This document shows, in pieces, positions 55,870-62,553 of a DNA stretch of 64,000 nt; the first letter of the stretch is position 1, and the number at the start of each line of letters is the position of its first letter. Location: contig CAMORU010000002.1 in NCBI GenBank assembly GCA_946624155.1, positions 104,456-168,455 on the forward strand, in the 5' to 3' direction. The notes under the pieces were generated by a model, which did no database searches, had not been told where the DNA came from, and worked only from the letters and a program-made list of their open reading frames with translations. Source of the stretch: an uncultured Caryophanales bacterium (GTDB taxonomy: Bacteria; Bacillota_I; Bacilli_A; RFN20; CAG-826). The position numbers and the translations under genes are program-made.

Positions 55870-57165
55870 ATGATAAAAGTAGGATTAATATCTTTAGGTT
55901 GTAGCAAAAATCTTGTTGATAGCGAGATGATTTTAGGAGCGCTTGCTAACTCAAAATTTGAAGTTGTAAATACAATTGAAGATAGTGACGTAATTATTGT
56001 TAATACTTGTGGATTTATTGAATCTTCGAAAGAAGAATCAATAGCGAACATTTTAGACGTTGTTAAATATGGTAAAAAAGTGGTGGTCACAGGATGCTTA
56101 GTTGAGCGCTATTTAGAGGAACTTAAAACTTCAATTCCAGAAGTAAATCTTTGGATTCCAATTAGGGATTATGCTCATTTTTCTGAGCGCATTGAATCTC
56201 TTTTTGAAAACAAATATGAAGTTGAATCTTTAAATCCATTTGTAAGAATGCTTTCAACCCCTCCTTTTATGGCTTATTTACGTATCTCTGAAGGTTGTAA
56301 TAATTGTTGCGCTTATTGTGCAATCCCTCTAATTAGAGGTCACTTTAGATCTCGTCCATTTTTAGATGTGATAGAAGAAGCTAAATTACTCGCAAAAAAC
56401 GGAATTAAAGAATTAGTTTTGATTAGCCAAGATACAACTAGATATGGCTCGGATTTTAAGGAGCAAAAAACAATCGTTGACCTTCTTAAAGAATTATTAA
56501 AAATTAAAGAATTTATTTCGTTTAGATTACTTTATCTTTACCCTGATGAAATAACTGACGAACTTATTGATTTAATCGCAAAAAATCCTCGAATTGCCCC
56601 TTATTTTGACATTCCTTTCCAACATTCTTCTGACTCAGTTTTAAAAGGTATGTTAAGAAGAGGAACAGGTGAATCTTATCAAGAATTAATTGATAAAATT
56701 AGAAGTAAAATTCCTCATGCAATTTTAAGAACAACCTACATTGTAGGTTTCCCAGGCGAAACTGATGAAGATTTTGTGAATTTAGTTTCGTTCACTAAAA
56801 AGAATAAATTTGATCATATGGGTGCATTCACTTACTCTAGAGAAGATGGCACTAAAGCATACGATTATAAAGACCAAGTAAGTGAAGCTTTAAAGAAAGC
56901 TAGACTTGGTAAAATAATGGAAGTCCAAAAGAAGATTTCTTACCAAAATAACAAAGCTAGAATTGGTGAAGTTATGGAAGGAATTGTGGTGGAATATAAC
57001 GCTACTAATAAGGTGTATGGACTTCGTTCATATTGGAATGCTCCAGATGACATTGATGGAAAAATATCATTTGTATCAAATAAAGAGCATAAAATTGGTG
57101 ATATAGTGAAAGTTAAAATCACTAACGCATATATTTACGATTTATTTGGAGAAGTTGTTGAATAA
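55870..57165 (+). CDS. rimO: Ribosomal protein S12 methylthiotransferase
   Basis: 431 residues from ATG 55870, where the RimO sequence MIKVGLISLGCSKNLVDSE begins; an ATG 18 bases upstream lies inside a hairpin and is less likely. UPF0004 domain with its three Cys (LGCSKN, NTCGF, TGCLVE), radical-SAM Cys triad CNNCCAYCAIPLIRG, and the C-terminal TRAM domain. It adds a methylthio group to the conserved Asp of S12 using two 4Fe-4S clusters and SAM. Only weak ribosome binding is possible, inside the hairpin. Confidence 0.93.
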   Translation: MIKVGLISLGCSKNLVDSEMILGALANSKFEVVNTIEDSDVIIVNTCGFIESSKEESIANILDVVKYGKKVVVTGCLVERYLEELKTSIPEVNLWIPIRDYAHFSERIESLFENKYEVESLNPFVRMLSTPPFMAYLRISEGCNNCCAYCAIPLIRGHFRSRPFLDVIEEAKLLAKNGIKELVLISQDTTRYGSDFKEQKTIVDLLKELLKIKEFISFRLLYLYPDEITDELIDLIAKNPRIAPYFDIPFQHSSDSVLKGMLRRGTGESYQELIDKIRSKIPHAILRTTYIVGFPGETDEDFVNLVSFTKKNKFDHMGAFTYSREDGTKAYDYKDQVSEALKKARLGKIMEVQKKISYQNNKARIGEVMEGIVVEYNATNKVYGLRSYWNAPDDIDGKISFVSNKEHKIGDIVKVKITNAYIYDLFGEVVE

Positions 57166-57186
57166 GTAAAAGTTTATATATATAAT
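57158..57186 (+). promoter_or_regulatory. Promoter of tRNA-Thr
   Basis: TTGAAT (57158-57163, overlapping the end of rimO), 17-base spacer, TATAAT (57181-57186), ten bases before the tRNA. Confidence 0.7.
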
Positions 57187-57195
57187 TATCGCGTT

Positions 57196-57269
57196 GCCTC
57201 CATAGTTAATCGGTATAACGGATCCATGGTAAGGATCAATGCGTAGTTCGACTCTGCGTGGAGGCACCA
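57196..57269 (+). tRNA. tRNA-Thr (anticodon GGT)
   Basis: Acceptor GCCTCCA/TGGAGGC, anticodon stem GATCC/GGATC with loop ATGGTAA (anticodon GGT), T-arm CGTAG-TTCGACT-CTGCG, encoded CCA. Its 3' flank is the start of a repeat that recurs at 57913 and frames a small accessory segment. Confidence 0.93.
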
Positions 57270-57319
57270 TCTAAGTACACAATCCTTGATACAAATGGTA
57301 TTGAGGATTTTTTGTATCA
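57268..57319 (+). repeat. Direct repeat copy 1 (with terminator), after tRNA-Thr
   Basis: Begins CATCTAAGTAC at the tRNA 3' end and runs through the hairpin ATCCTTGATAC/GTATTGAGGAT (57282-57309) and TTTTTTGTATC. About 52 bases, matching copy 2 at 57913-57964 with about eight differences. It serves as the tRNA terminator. Confidence 0.75.
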
Positions 57320-57325
57320 GAATTA

Positions 57326-57556
57326 TTGATTGATGATACAATAAATGATACAACAAATGATACAATAAAAAATCGTCAAAACGAAATTATTGGCCTAATT
57401 AAAAAAGTCCCTTCGATAACAAGAAAAGGGATAGCGCAGACATTAAATATTTCAGAGCCAACGGTTGCAAGAGACTTAAAACTGCTACAACAAATTGGCA
57501 TCATCAAAAGAAATGGTTCAAACAAAACTGGTTATTGGGAGGTCATTAATGGCTAG
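57326..57556 (+). pseudogene. Remnant C-terminus of an AlbA_2-type regulator (winged helix)
   Basis: About 76 residues, open from a TTG with no ATG in frame and no ribosome site. It begins with a DTINDTTNDTIKNRQ linker, a pattern I know from just before the C-terminal winged helix of AlbA_2 (Schlafen-type) regulators, then a winged helix (GIAQTLNISEPTVARDLKLL) ending GSNKTGYWEV. The complete relative at 58122 ends GSNKTGYWEI. The N-terminal AlbA_2 and ATPase-like parts are missing; tRNA-Thr sits where they would be. It may still lend its ribosome site to the next gene, which it overlaps by eight bases. Confidence 0.65.
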
Positions 57557-57836
57557 CTCTAGGGATTATCTAGAATATGTTCTTGAATTATTGAGAGAAG
57601 TAGAAAGCGTCACCTATAAAAAGATGATGGGTGAATATATGCTTTATAAAGAGGATATTCTTTTTGGTGGTGTTTACGATAATAGATTTCTTATAAAGAA
57701 AACTAAATCCTTAGAAAATAGTGGCCTAAAAGAACAAATTCCATATCCATCTGCAAAATCAATGTTACTTATTGATAGTGAAGATCCTGATGAGATAAAG
57801 AGATTGGTTTTACTTGTTATAAATGACTTAAAATAA
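57549..57836 (+). CDS. TfoX N-terminal domain protein
   Basis: 95 residues from ATG 57549, behind GGGAGG at 57537-57542. TfoX_N signature: VTYKKMMGEYMLYKEDILFGGVYDNRFLIKKTKS, split here as VTYKKMMGEYMLYK and then a beta sheet. Stand-alone TfoX_N proteins are common in Firmicutes and of unclear function, unlike the competence regulator TfoX/Sxy. Overlaps the winged-helix remnant; followed by GGTTCC repeats. Confidence 0.8.
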   Translation: MASSRDYLEYVLELLREVESVTYKKMMGEYMLYKEDILFGGVYDNRFLIKKTKSLENSGLKEQIPYPSAKSMLLIDSEDPDEIKRLVLLVINDLK

Positions 57837-57841
57837 CGAGT

Positions 57842-57887
57842 GGTTCCGGTATCGAAAAATCGGTTCCACTTTTATAAAATCGGTTCC
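57842..57887 (+). repeat. Three GGTTCC repeats at exact 20-base spacing
   Basis: GGTTCC at 57842, 57862 and 57882; the last two lie in identical 12-mers AAAATCGGTTCC (57856-57867 and 57876-57887). The even spacing of about two helix turns resembles protein-binding arrays such as transposase sites at insertion-sequence ends. No transposase gene is present. Confidence 0.6.
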
Positions 57888-57912
57888 TTGTATTAAAATG
57901 GGCATATAAAGA

Positions 57913-57964
57913 CATCTAAGTACTTAGTCCTTGATACAATTCGTATTAAGGATTTTTTGTATCG
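57913..57964 (+). repeat. Direct repeat copy 2 (with terminator)
   Basis: CATCTAAGTAC, then hairpin TCCTTGATAC (57928-57937) / GTATTAAGGA (57943-57952) and TTTTTTGTATC; diverged copy of 57268-57319. It terminates transcription of the TfoX_N segment. Confidence 0.75.
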
Positions 57965-58028
57965 GGCCTCTTCGTTTTTTGGACTTCTATTAGAATCAAA
58001 ATAGAAGCGACTTAATATTATAAATTAG

Positions 58029-58108
58029 ATAATAAAGTGTAGAATAAGTGTATAATAAAAATAGTTTACATTGTGTATAATAAAGTGTAGAATAAGTGTA
58101 TAATAAAA
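58029..58108 (+). repeat. Two exact 32-base direct repeats in the promoter of the AlbA_2 gene
   Basis: The 32-mer beginning ATAATAAAGTGTAG is present identically at 58029-58060 and 58077-58108, offset 48 bases. Each contains TAGAAT and TATAAT -10-like boxes. TTTACA at 58065-58070 gives a 17-base spacer to TAGAAT at 58088-58093, so the second copy probably carries the active -10. The duplication may create operator sites, for instance for self-regulation. Confidence 0.75.
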
Positions 58109-58121
58109 TGGAGATGCAAAT

Positions 58122-59417
58122 ATGAGCAAAAATATTGAAAATGAATTCATAGAATTCAAAGAATCATTAAGCCAATTGTCAAGAGCCGCTGAATCAATAG
58201 TTGCTATGCTAAACAAGCACTCAAAAGCGCAAGTATTATTTGGTATCAAGGATAATGGTGATGTCGTAGGAGTAACTCTAGGCAATAAGACACTAAAAGA
58301 TATTAGTGAGCTTTTAATTAATAAAATTAAACCCTCCATCATTCCTACAATTACAGAAGAATTAATGAATGAAAAAATCATTATCAAGGTTTCGGTGACC
58401 GGTCATAATAAACCATATTCTGCAGATGGTAATTATTTGATTAGAAGTGGAAGCGAAAACAAAAAAATAGATCCAGAAATAATGAAAGAATTACTATTTT
58501 CTAGTTCTATAGAATCAATGACTGAAATTGAATCTTTTGAACAGGAATTATCTTTTAACCAATTAAAGCAACTTTATATCCTCCGTGGTTATTCGATTAA
58601 TGAGTCTAGCTTTGCTAAAAACAATGGATTATTAACTAAAAATCATAAATATAATCTTTTAGCAAATATTCTTTCAGATAACAATAATGTTTCGATTAAG
58701 GTTGTTAGATTTGCAGGAAAAGATAAATCTACAATGATTTCTAGAAACGAATATGGGTATAAGTGCTTGATTTTGGCTTTAGAATCTGCTCTTGAATATG
58801 TTCTTTCATTTAACGAAACAAGAGTAGAATTAAGCGGCAGCGCAACAAGAAAAGAGGTTCATCTTTTTGATGAAAATAGCTTGAGAGAAGCATGGTCAAA
58901 CGCTTGCTTGCACACTAGATGGGATAAAATGGTACCGCCCGCTATTTATATTTTTAGCGATAGAATTGAAATTGTTTCAACAGGTGGGCTACCGATAGAT
59001 TATTCCGTTGAAGATTTTTATAACGGAATTAGTAATCCAATAAATAAACAACTGCAAAAAATAATGGGTCAGTTAGGAATAGTTGAACAAACAGGACATG
59101 GTGTTTTAGAAATAATAAAACACTATGGTAAGGAAGCTTTTGACATAAGTGATAACCACATTGTTGTGAGACTTAATTTCCCATTTGAACTGCTACATCA
59201 AGGAAATGATTTTTCTTCTTTAACCCAATCTCAACAAAAAGTTTTAAAAGCAATAATCACAAAGCCTAGTATAACAACAAACGAACTCGTAAAAGTGGTG
59301 GGATTGGCCACTTCGAGAATCGCCACGATTTTAAAAGAGCTAAAAGAATTAAAACGAATAAAAAGAGTTGGCTCTAATAAAACTGGTTATTGGGAGATAC
59401 TGAAAGATGGCAAATAA
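58122..59417 (+). CDS. AlbA_2 (Schlafen-type) / ATPase-like / winged-helix regulator
   Basis: 431 residues; ribosome site TGGAG upstream. N-terminal AlbA_2 domain (about 1-110: EFIEFKESLSQLSRAAES, VLFGIKDNGDVVGVTLG, YLIRSGSENKK), a middle region, a HATPase_c_4-like C-terminal domain (about 255-365: REAWSNACLHTRW, RIEIVSTGGLP, GHGVLEIIKHYG) and a winged helix (about 370-431) ending GSNKTGYWEI. Such proteins are annotated as RecG-like or divergent AAA_4 regulators; some occur in mobile or defence regions, but their biochemical role is unsettled. A truncated relative lies at 57326. Confidence 0.8.
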   Translation: MSKNIENEFIEFKESLSQLSRAAESIVAMLNKHSKAQVLFGIKDNGDVVGVTLGNKTLKDISELLINKIKPSIIPTITEELMNEKIIIKVSVTGHNKPYSADGNYLIRSGSENKKIDPEIMKELLFSSSIESMTEIESFEQELSFNQLKQLYILRGYSINESSFAKNNGLLTKNHKYNLLANILSDNNNVSIKVVRFAGKDKSTMISRNEYGYKCLILALESALEYVLSFNETRVELSGSATRKEVHLFDENSLREAWSNACLHTRWDKMVPPAIYIFSDRIEIVSTGGLPIDYSVEDFYNGISNPINKQLQKIMGQLGIVEQTGHGVLEIIKHYGKEAFDISDNHIVVRLNFPFELLHQGNDFSSLTQSQQKVLKAIITKPSITTNELVKVVGLATSRIATILKELKELKRIKRVGSNKTGYWEILKDGK

Positions 59418-59481
59418 AGAATTTAAAAACATTGAAGAATTTATTGAAGGATTCACTAGAAATGGTCCTCGTAGTAGTTAG
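59407..59481 (+). CDS. 24-residue ORF overlapping the AlbA_2 gene
   Basis: ATG at 59407 overlaps the end of the upstream gene by 11 bases, with GGGAG at about 59392-59396. It encodes MANKEFKNIEEFIEGFTRN plus five residues. It sits exactly where the TfoX_N gene sits after the other winged-helix sequence, so it may be the cut-off start of a lost cargo gene. A terminator follows. Confidence 0.4.
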   Translation: MANKEFKNIEEFIEGFTRNGPRSS

Positions 59482-59495
59482 ACATCTGTAAATTA

Positions 59496-59523
59496 CAGCG
59501 ATGATACAAAGTCGCTGTTTTTT
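59496..59523 (+). terminator. Rho-independent terminator
   Basis: CAGCGA / TCGCTG with a ten-base loop containing GATACAA, then six T. Ends the AlbA_2 transcript. Confidence 0.7.
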
Positions 59524-59630
59524 CTTTATTGTAATACCTAAAAAGTTACATAATGTTGTATTATTTATGTGTAGTCCTCCTCAAGAATGCGCTTATTCTA
59601 TGATACGAGAACTACTTTTTATTTGAAATA

Positions 59631-59712
59631 TCCCCAGTTAAGTTTAGAGGCTGTGTAAAAATCCCCAATTAAGTTTAGAGCCTATGTCTGTCCCCACTGA
59701 AGTTTAGAGCAC
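59631..59712 (+). repeat. Three-copy direct repeat, insertion-sequence-end-like
   Basis: TCCCCAGTTAAGTTTAGAG (59631-59649), TCCCCAATTAAGTTTAGAG (59662-59680) and TCCCCACTGAAGTTTAGAG (59691-59709), spaced 31 and 29 bases. Multiple short direct repeats are typical of IS21-type ends; no istA/istB genes are present, so this looks like a remnant end. Confidence 0.6.
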
Positions 59713-59731
59713 TTTTAGATTTAATAGGTTA

Positions 59732-59758
59732 AAGTTCAGGATTTTCCTGGACTTTTTT
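59732..59758 (+). terminator. Orphan terminator
   Basis: AAGTTCAGGA (59732-59741), loop TTT, TCCTGGACTT (59745-59754), T tract. No gene lies directly upstream; it probably belonged to a gene since lost. Confidence 0.7.
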
Positions 59759-59803
59759 ATTTTAAAATTCTTCATAATTACTCGCTATTATTGGTTATAA
59801 AGG

Positions 59804-59831
59804 TTGAATTTTATCTTAAATAAAATAGAAT
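59804..59831 (+). promoter_or_regulatory. Promoter of an apparently leaderless glycosyltransferase gene
   Basis: TTGAAT (59804-59809), 16-base spacer, TAGAAT (59826-59831); ATG at 59841 lies at the expected transcription start, with no ribosome site. Confidence 0.5.
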
Positions 59832-59840
59832 TATTGTCCT

Positions 59841-61016
59841 ATGAATGTTTTGTTTGTTATTAATAACCTTTATCTAAGAGGGAATGGGCTTTGTAGTTCT
59901 GCTCGTAGAACTATTAAAAAACTTAGAGAAGCAGGAATAAATGTTAAAGTTCTATCCGCTGGATATAATGAAAAATATGAAGATAATCCTGATTTTAATT
60001 TAGGAGATTATGTTCTTCCTGTTTTTGGTCCAATTGTAAAACAACAAGGTTATCAGTTTGCGAAAGTTGATAAAGATATTATTAGATCTGCAGTTGAATG
60101 GGCCGATGTTGTACATTTGGAAGAACCATTCGCTCTTGAAATTGTAACTGCAAGTATCGCAAAAAAACTAAAAAAACCTTGCACTGCGACGTATCATCTT
60201 CACCCTGAAAATTTATTCGCTTCTGTCCATATGGACAGATTTAAACCTTTACCTTGGGTAACAATGAGATTTTTTAGAGATACTGTTTTTAATAAATGTT
60301 TAATTGTGCAATGCCCAACTGAAAATGTTAAAGAAAGATTAGAAAGATATAAATTTAAAGCTAAACTTAGAGTAATCTCTAACGGACTTGTGATGGAAGA
60401 ACTTAAATCAATTGATAAAGAAGTTGAACCAAAGAAAGTCTCAGATGCAAAATATCAAATCATCACAATTGGAAGATATTCTGCTGAAAAAGATATAAAA
60501 ACCCTAATTAAAGCAATGAAATATTCTAAACATGCTGAAGAGATTCAACTTGTCATTGCGGGCCAAGGTCCAAAAGAAAAGAGTATTAAAAATTTAGCGG
60601 ATAAATACCTTAAAAAAGGTATTATTAAATATGCTCCTGATTTTGGATTTCATGATTTAAATTTCCTTCAAGAACTTTCAATGGGGTCTGATTTATATAT
60701 TCACTGCGCATATATTGAAGTTGAAGGTCTTTCTTGTATGGAGGCAATCCAAATGGGTATTGTCCCAGTAATCGCAAAAGGAAGATATACTGCAACTAGT
60801 CAATTTTCTTTAAATTCTAAATCAGTATTTAAGGCTAGAAATCCAAAAGATTTAGCTCGTCATATTGATTATTGGCTAGAGCATGAAGAAGAACGTAAAA
60901 AAGAAGCTAAAAAATATAAAGGAATTGGTAAACAATACAATATTGATTATTCAATAGATGGTTTAATTAAAATGTTTGAAGATGCATATAAAATGCAGAA
61001 ATCAAATGTAAAATAA
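59841..61016 (+). CDS. GT4-family glycosyltransferase
   Basis: 391 residues, GT-B fold. The N-terminal domain starts MNVLFVINNLYLRGNGLC and includes a basic, membrane-facing stretch; the C-terminal domain has TIGRYSAEKDIKTLIKA, VIAGQGPKEKS and the E-x7-E motif EVEGLSCMEAIQMG. It moves a sugar from an NDP-sugar. Members of this kind often make glycolipids such as mono- or diglucosyl-diacylglycerol or transfer sugars to surface polymers; the acceptor cannot be read here. Single-gene transcript ending at the hairpin at 61015. Confidence 0.85.
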   Translation: MNVLFVINNLYLRGNGLCSSARRTIKKLREAGINVKVLSAGYNEKYEDNPDFNLGDYVLPVFGPIVKQQGYQFAKVDKDIIRSAVEWADVVHLEEPFALEIVTASIAKKLKKPCTATYHLHPENLFASVHMDRFKPLPWVTMRFFRDTVFNKCLIVQCPTENVKERLERYKFKAKLRVISNGLVMEELKSIDKEVEPKKVSDAKYQIITIGRYSAEKDIKTLIKAMKYSKHAEEIQLVIAGQGPKEKSIKNLADKYLKKGIIKYAPDFGFHDLNFLQELSMGSDLYIHCAYIEVEGLSCMEAIQMGIVPVIAKGRYTATSQFSLNSKSVFKARNPKDLARHIDYWLEHEEERKKEAKKYKGIGKQYNIDYSIDGLIKMFEDAYKMQKSNVK

Positions 61017-61039
61017 ATAGGGAACCAAGTTCCCTATTT
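61015..61039. terminator. Bidirectional terminator between convergent genes
   Basis: AAATAGGGAAC, loop CAA, GTTCCCTATTT: an 11-base perfect stem flanked by A/T runs, between the glycosyltransferase (+) and mgtC (-). Confidence 0.8.
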
Positions 61040-61055
61040 ATAATGTAATACAGAA

Positions 61056-61790
61056 TTAATGTCTATTTAAGTTTTGGACTGATTTAGCATTTGTTAGTTT
61101 TTTAATATCTTCTTCAACTTTCGATACATCAATAGCAGCATTTTTCTCTGATACTAATTTGAATATTGTTTGAAGTGATTTCTCATCTAATAGTTCAGTT
61201 GAAACATCAGAAACTAACAATTTGTTTTCTTTAGCATATTTTAAAACAATTGCTAAAACTGGAACGCTTGTTTCTGACACTACTAGTAAAATTGGACTAT
61301 TCTTATTAAGTTTAGTTTCAATCTTACGGAAGACAGTAAGAACAAGCATTACAACAGCGGTTACAAGTATTGCAATAAGAAAGTTAAATGATCCGCATGC
61401 TAAACCAATAGCCATAACTAACCAAATAGTTCCAGCGGTGGTGAGACCTTTAATTGAACCATGGTCGTGAATAATTGCGCCAGCGCCTAAAAAACCAACA
61501 CCAGTAAGTACACCTGCAGCTAAACGGGCGACATCACGATGTCCATCCGCGGTTGATGGGAATCCATAAATGGATATAATCATAATAACAGCGGAACCGA
61601 CACCAACTAATAAGTGCGTTCTAAGTCCTGCACTACGTCCACGTTTTTCTCTTTCAAATCCAACAAGACCAGTTAATAGAACAGTAAGTAAAATAGCTAT
61701 AATAGAAAGAATTAAATTACCCCATGGCCAACCGCCAATATTTAGTTTATCTTGGAGTAATTCTATTAATTTTTGATCAATAGTGGTCAT
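61056..61790 (-). CDS. mgtC: MgtC/SapB family membrane protein
   Basis: 244 residues; start at 61790 chosen because AAGGGGG precedes it on the minus strand. Membrane part with the family motifs LVGFEREKRGRSAGLRTHLLVGVGSA (seen as GFEREKRGRSAGLRTHLL), RLAAGVLTGVGFLGAGAI and GLTTAGTIWLVMAIGLACG; a soluble C-terminal domain of about 90 residues follows. MgtC proteins are linked to growth in low magnesium and, in pathogens, to inhibition of F-type ATPase; their role in free-living Firmicutes is unclear. A TACAAT -10 box (61820-61815, minus strand) lies upstream. It is the only minus-strand gene here. Confidence 0.9.
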   Translation of the reverse strand: MTTIDQKLIELLQDKLNIGGWPWGNLILSIIAILLTVLLTGLVGFEREKRGRSAGLRTHLLVGVGSAVIMIISIYGFPSTADGHRDVARLAAGVLTGVGFLGAGAIIHDHGSIKGLTTAGTIWLVMAIGLACGSFNFLIAILVTAVVMLVLTVFRKIETKLNKNSPILLVVSETSVPVLAIVLKYAKENKLLVSDVSTELLDEKSLQTIFKLVSEKNAAIDVSKVEEDIKKLTNAKSVQNLNRH

Positions 61791-61956
61791 AGCAAAACCC
61801 CCTTGTATCAGTATATTGTAATACAAATCTAAGATTTTATAAATCTTTTTTTGCTATTTATTAATCAAAATTTCAAAACTTAAAGTAAAAATTAACGTTT
61901 TAGATAAAAAGAATAATAATTTTAGAAAGTTTAATAAAATAAAACTTTATTGAAAC

Positions 61957-61974
61957 TATAATATTGAGTATAAT
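61957..61974 (+). promoter_or_regulatory. Double -10 box before an apparently leaderless gene
   Basis: TATAAT at 61957-61962 and again at 61969-61974; the second ends seven bases before ATG 61982. No clear -35 at normal spacing and no ribosome site. Confidence 0.4.
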
Positions 61975-61981
61975 TAGCACG

Positions 61982-62482
61982 ATGAAAAAATACTTAAGCA
62001 ATATCTTAATTTATCTTGCTGCATTACTTGGCATTGTGGCATTTATTGCTTTATTTGCAACACCTTTACAATCATTTAATGAAATTAAAGGAACTTGGTC
62101 AGCTTATAACGTTAAAGCTTATTTAGGCGAAACATCTAACGGCGTTAAGGCTTATAGTGGATCATTTATTCCAGTAATTGGTTTTATAATTCCATTTTTG
62201 ATGGCAATATTTTTAATTATTGAATCATTTAAACCTGAATTAAATACAAGTCTTGCTATCATTAATACAATATTTGCTATTCTTTTCTTTTTAAGTAGTG
62301 TGTTAGTTTTACTAACAAAAGAAATGTTTTTGGCAGTTAATGACTTTGGTCAAACTGATTATATAAGAAATGGTGCAGGACCTATTTCTTCTGCGATTTG
62401 TTCTTCTATTGCTGGTGTAATTCTTCTTATTGTTACTTGGGTACCAAGCAGAAAGAAAATTGACTTCATTGAGAAAGTATAA
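61982..62482 (+). CDS. Four-helix membrane protein of unknown function
   Basis: 166 residues from ATG 61982 (a TTG 18 bases upstream lies inside the promoter). Helices at about 8-30, 65-85, 92-115 and 135-155, with an outside loop of about 35 residues after the first. No family recognised. A terminator follows its stop. Confidence 0.6.
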   Translation: MKKYLSNILIYLAALLGIVAFIALFATPLQSFNEIKGTWSAYNVKAYLGETSNGVKAYSGSFIPVIGFIIPFLMAIFLIIESFKPELNTSLAIINTIFAILFFLSSVLVLLTKEMFLAVNDFGQTDYIRNGAGPISSAICSSIAGVILLIVTWVPSRKKIDFIEKV

Positions 62483-62506
62483 CCATCAGTCTACTGGTGG
62501 TTTTTT
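62482..62506 (+). terminator. Rho-independent terminator
   Basis: ACCATCAG (62482-62489), loop TCTA, CTGGTGGT (62494-62501), T tract. Confidence 0.85.
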
Positions 62507-62517
62507 CTTACTTGGAT

Positions 62518-62546
62518 TTGCTAAAAACAAAGTTTTTTGGTACAAT
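62518..62546 (+). promoter_or_regulatory. Promoter of an apparently leaderless gene
   Basis: TTGCTA (62518-62523), 17-base spacer, TACAAT (62541-62546); ATG 62554 lies at the expected start of transcription. Confidence 0.55.
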
Positions 62547-62553
62547 CTTAGGC

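Larger units (their letters stand above)
59482..59840 (+). other. Gene-free interval of 359 bases
   Basis: No coding sequence. It holds a terminator (CAGCGA 59496-59501 / TCGCTG 59512-59517 plus T tract), about 110 bases of featureless AT-rich DNA, the three-copy TCCCC repeat (59631-59712), an orphan terminator (59732-59758) and the promoter of the gene at 59841. Confidence 0.75.

Noticed and set aside
57326..57556. Functional small stand-alone winged-helix regulator
   Set aside because: No ATG or ribosome site and the opening NDT-repeat is the linker of a longer protein; remnant is the simpler reading, though low-level translation is possible.
58025..58387. Minus-strand open frame of 120 codons upstream of and into the AlbA_2 gene
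   Set aside because: It runs opposite to a convincing gene, and part of it is just the translation of the 32-base AT-rich repeats (HFII...HFII). No promoter or ribosome site.
59631..59712. Possible CRISPR array from three spaced repeats
   Set aside because: Only three 19-base repeats with two spacers of about 10-12 bases; spacers are far too short and no cas gene is present.
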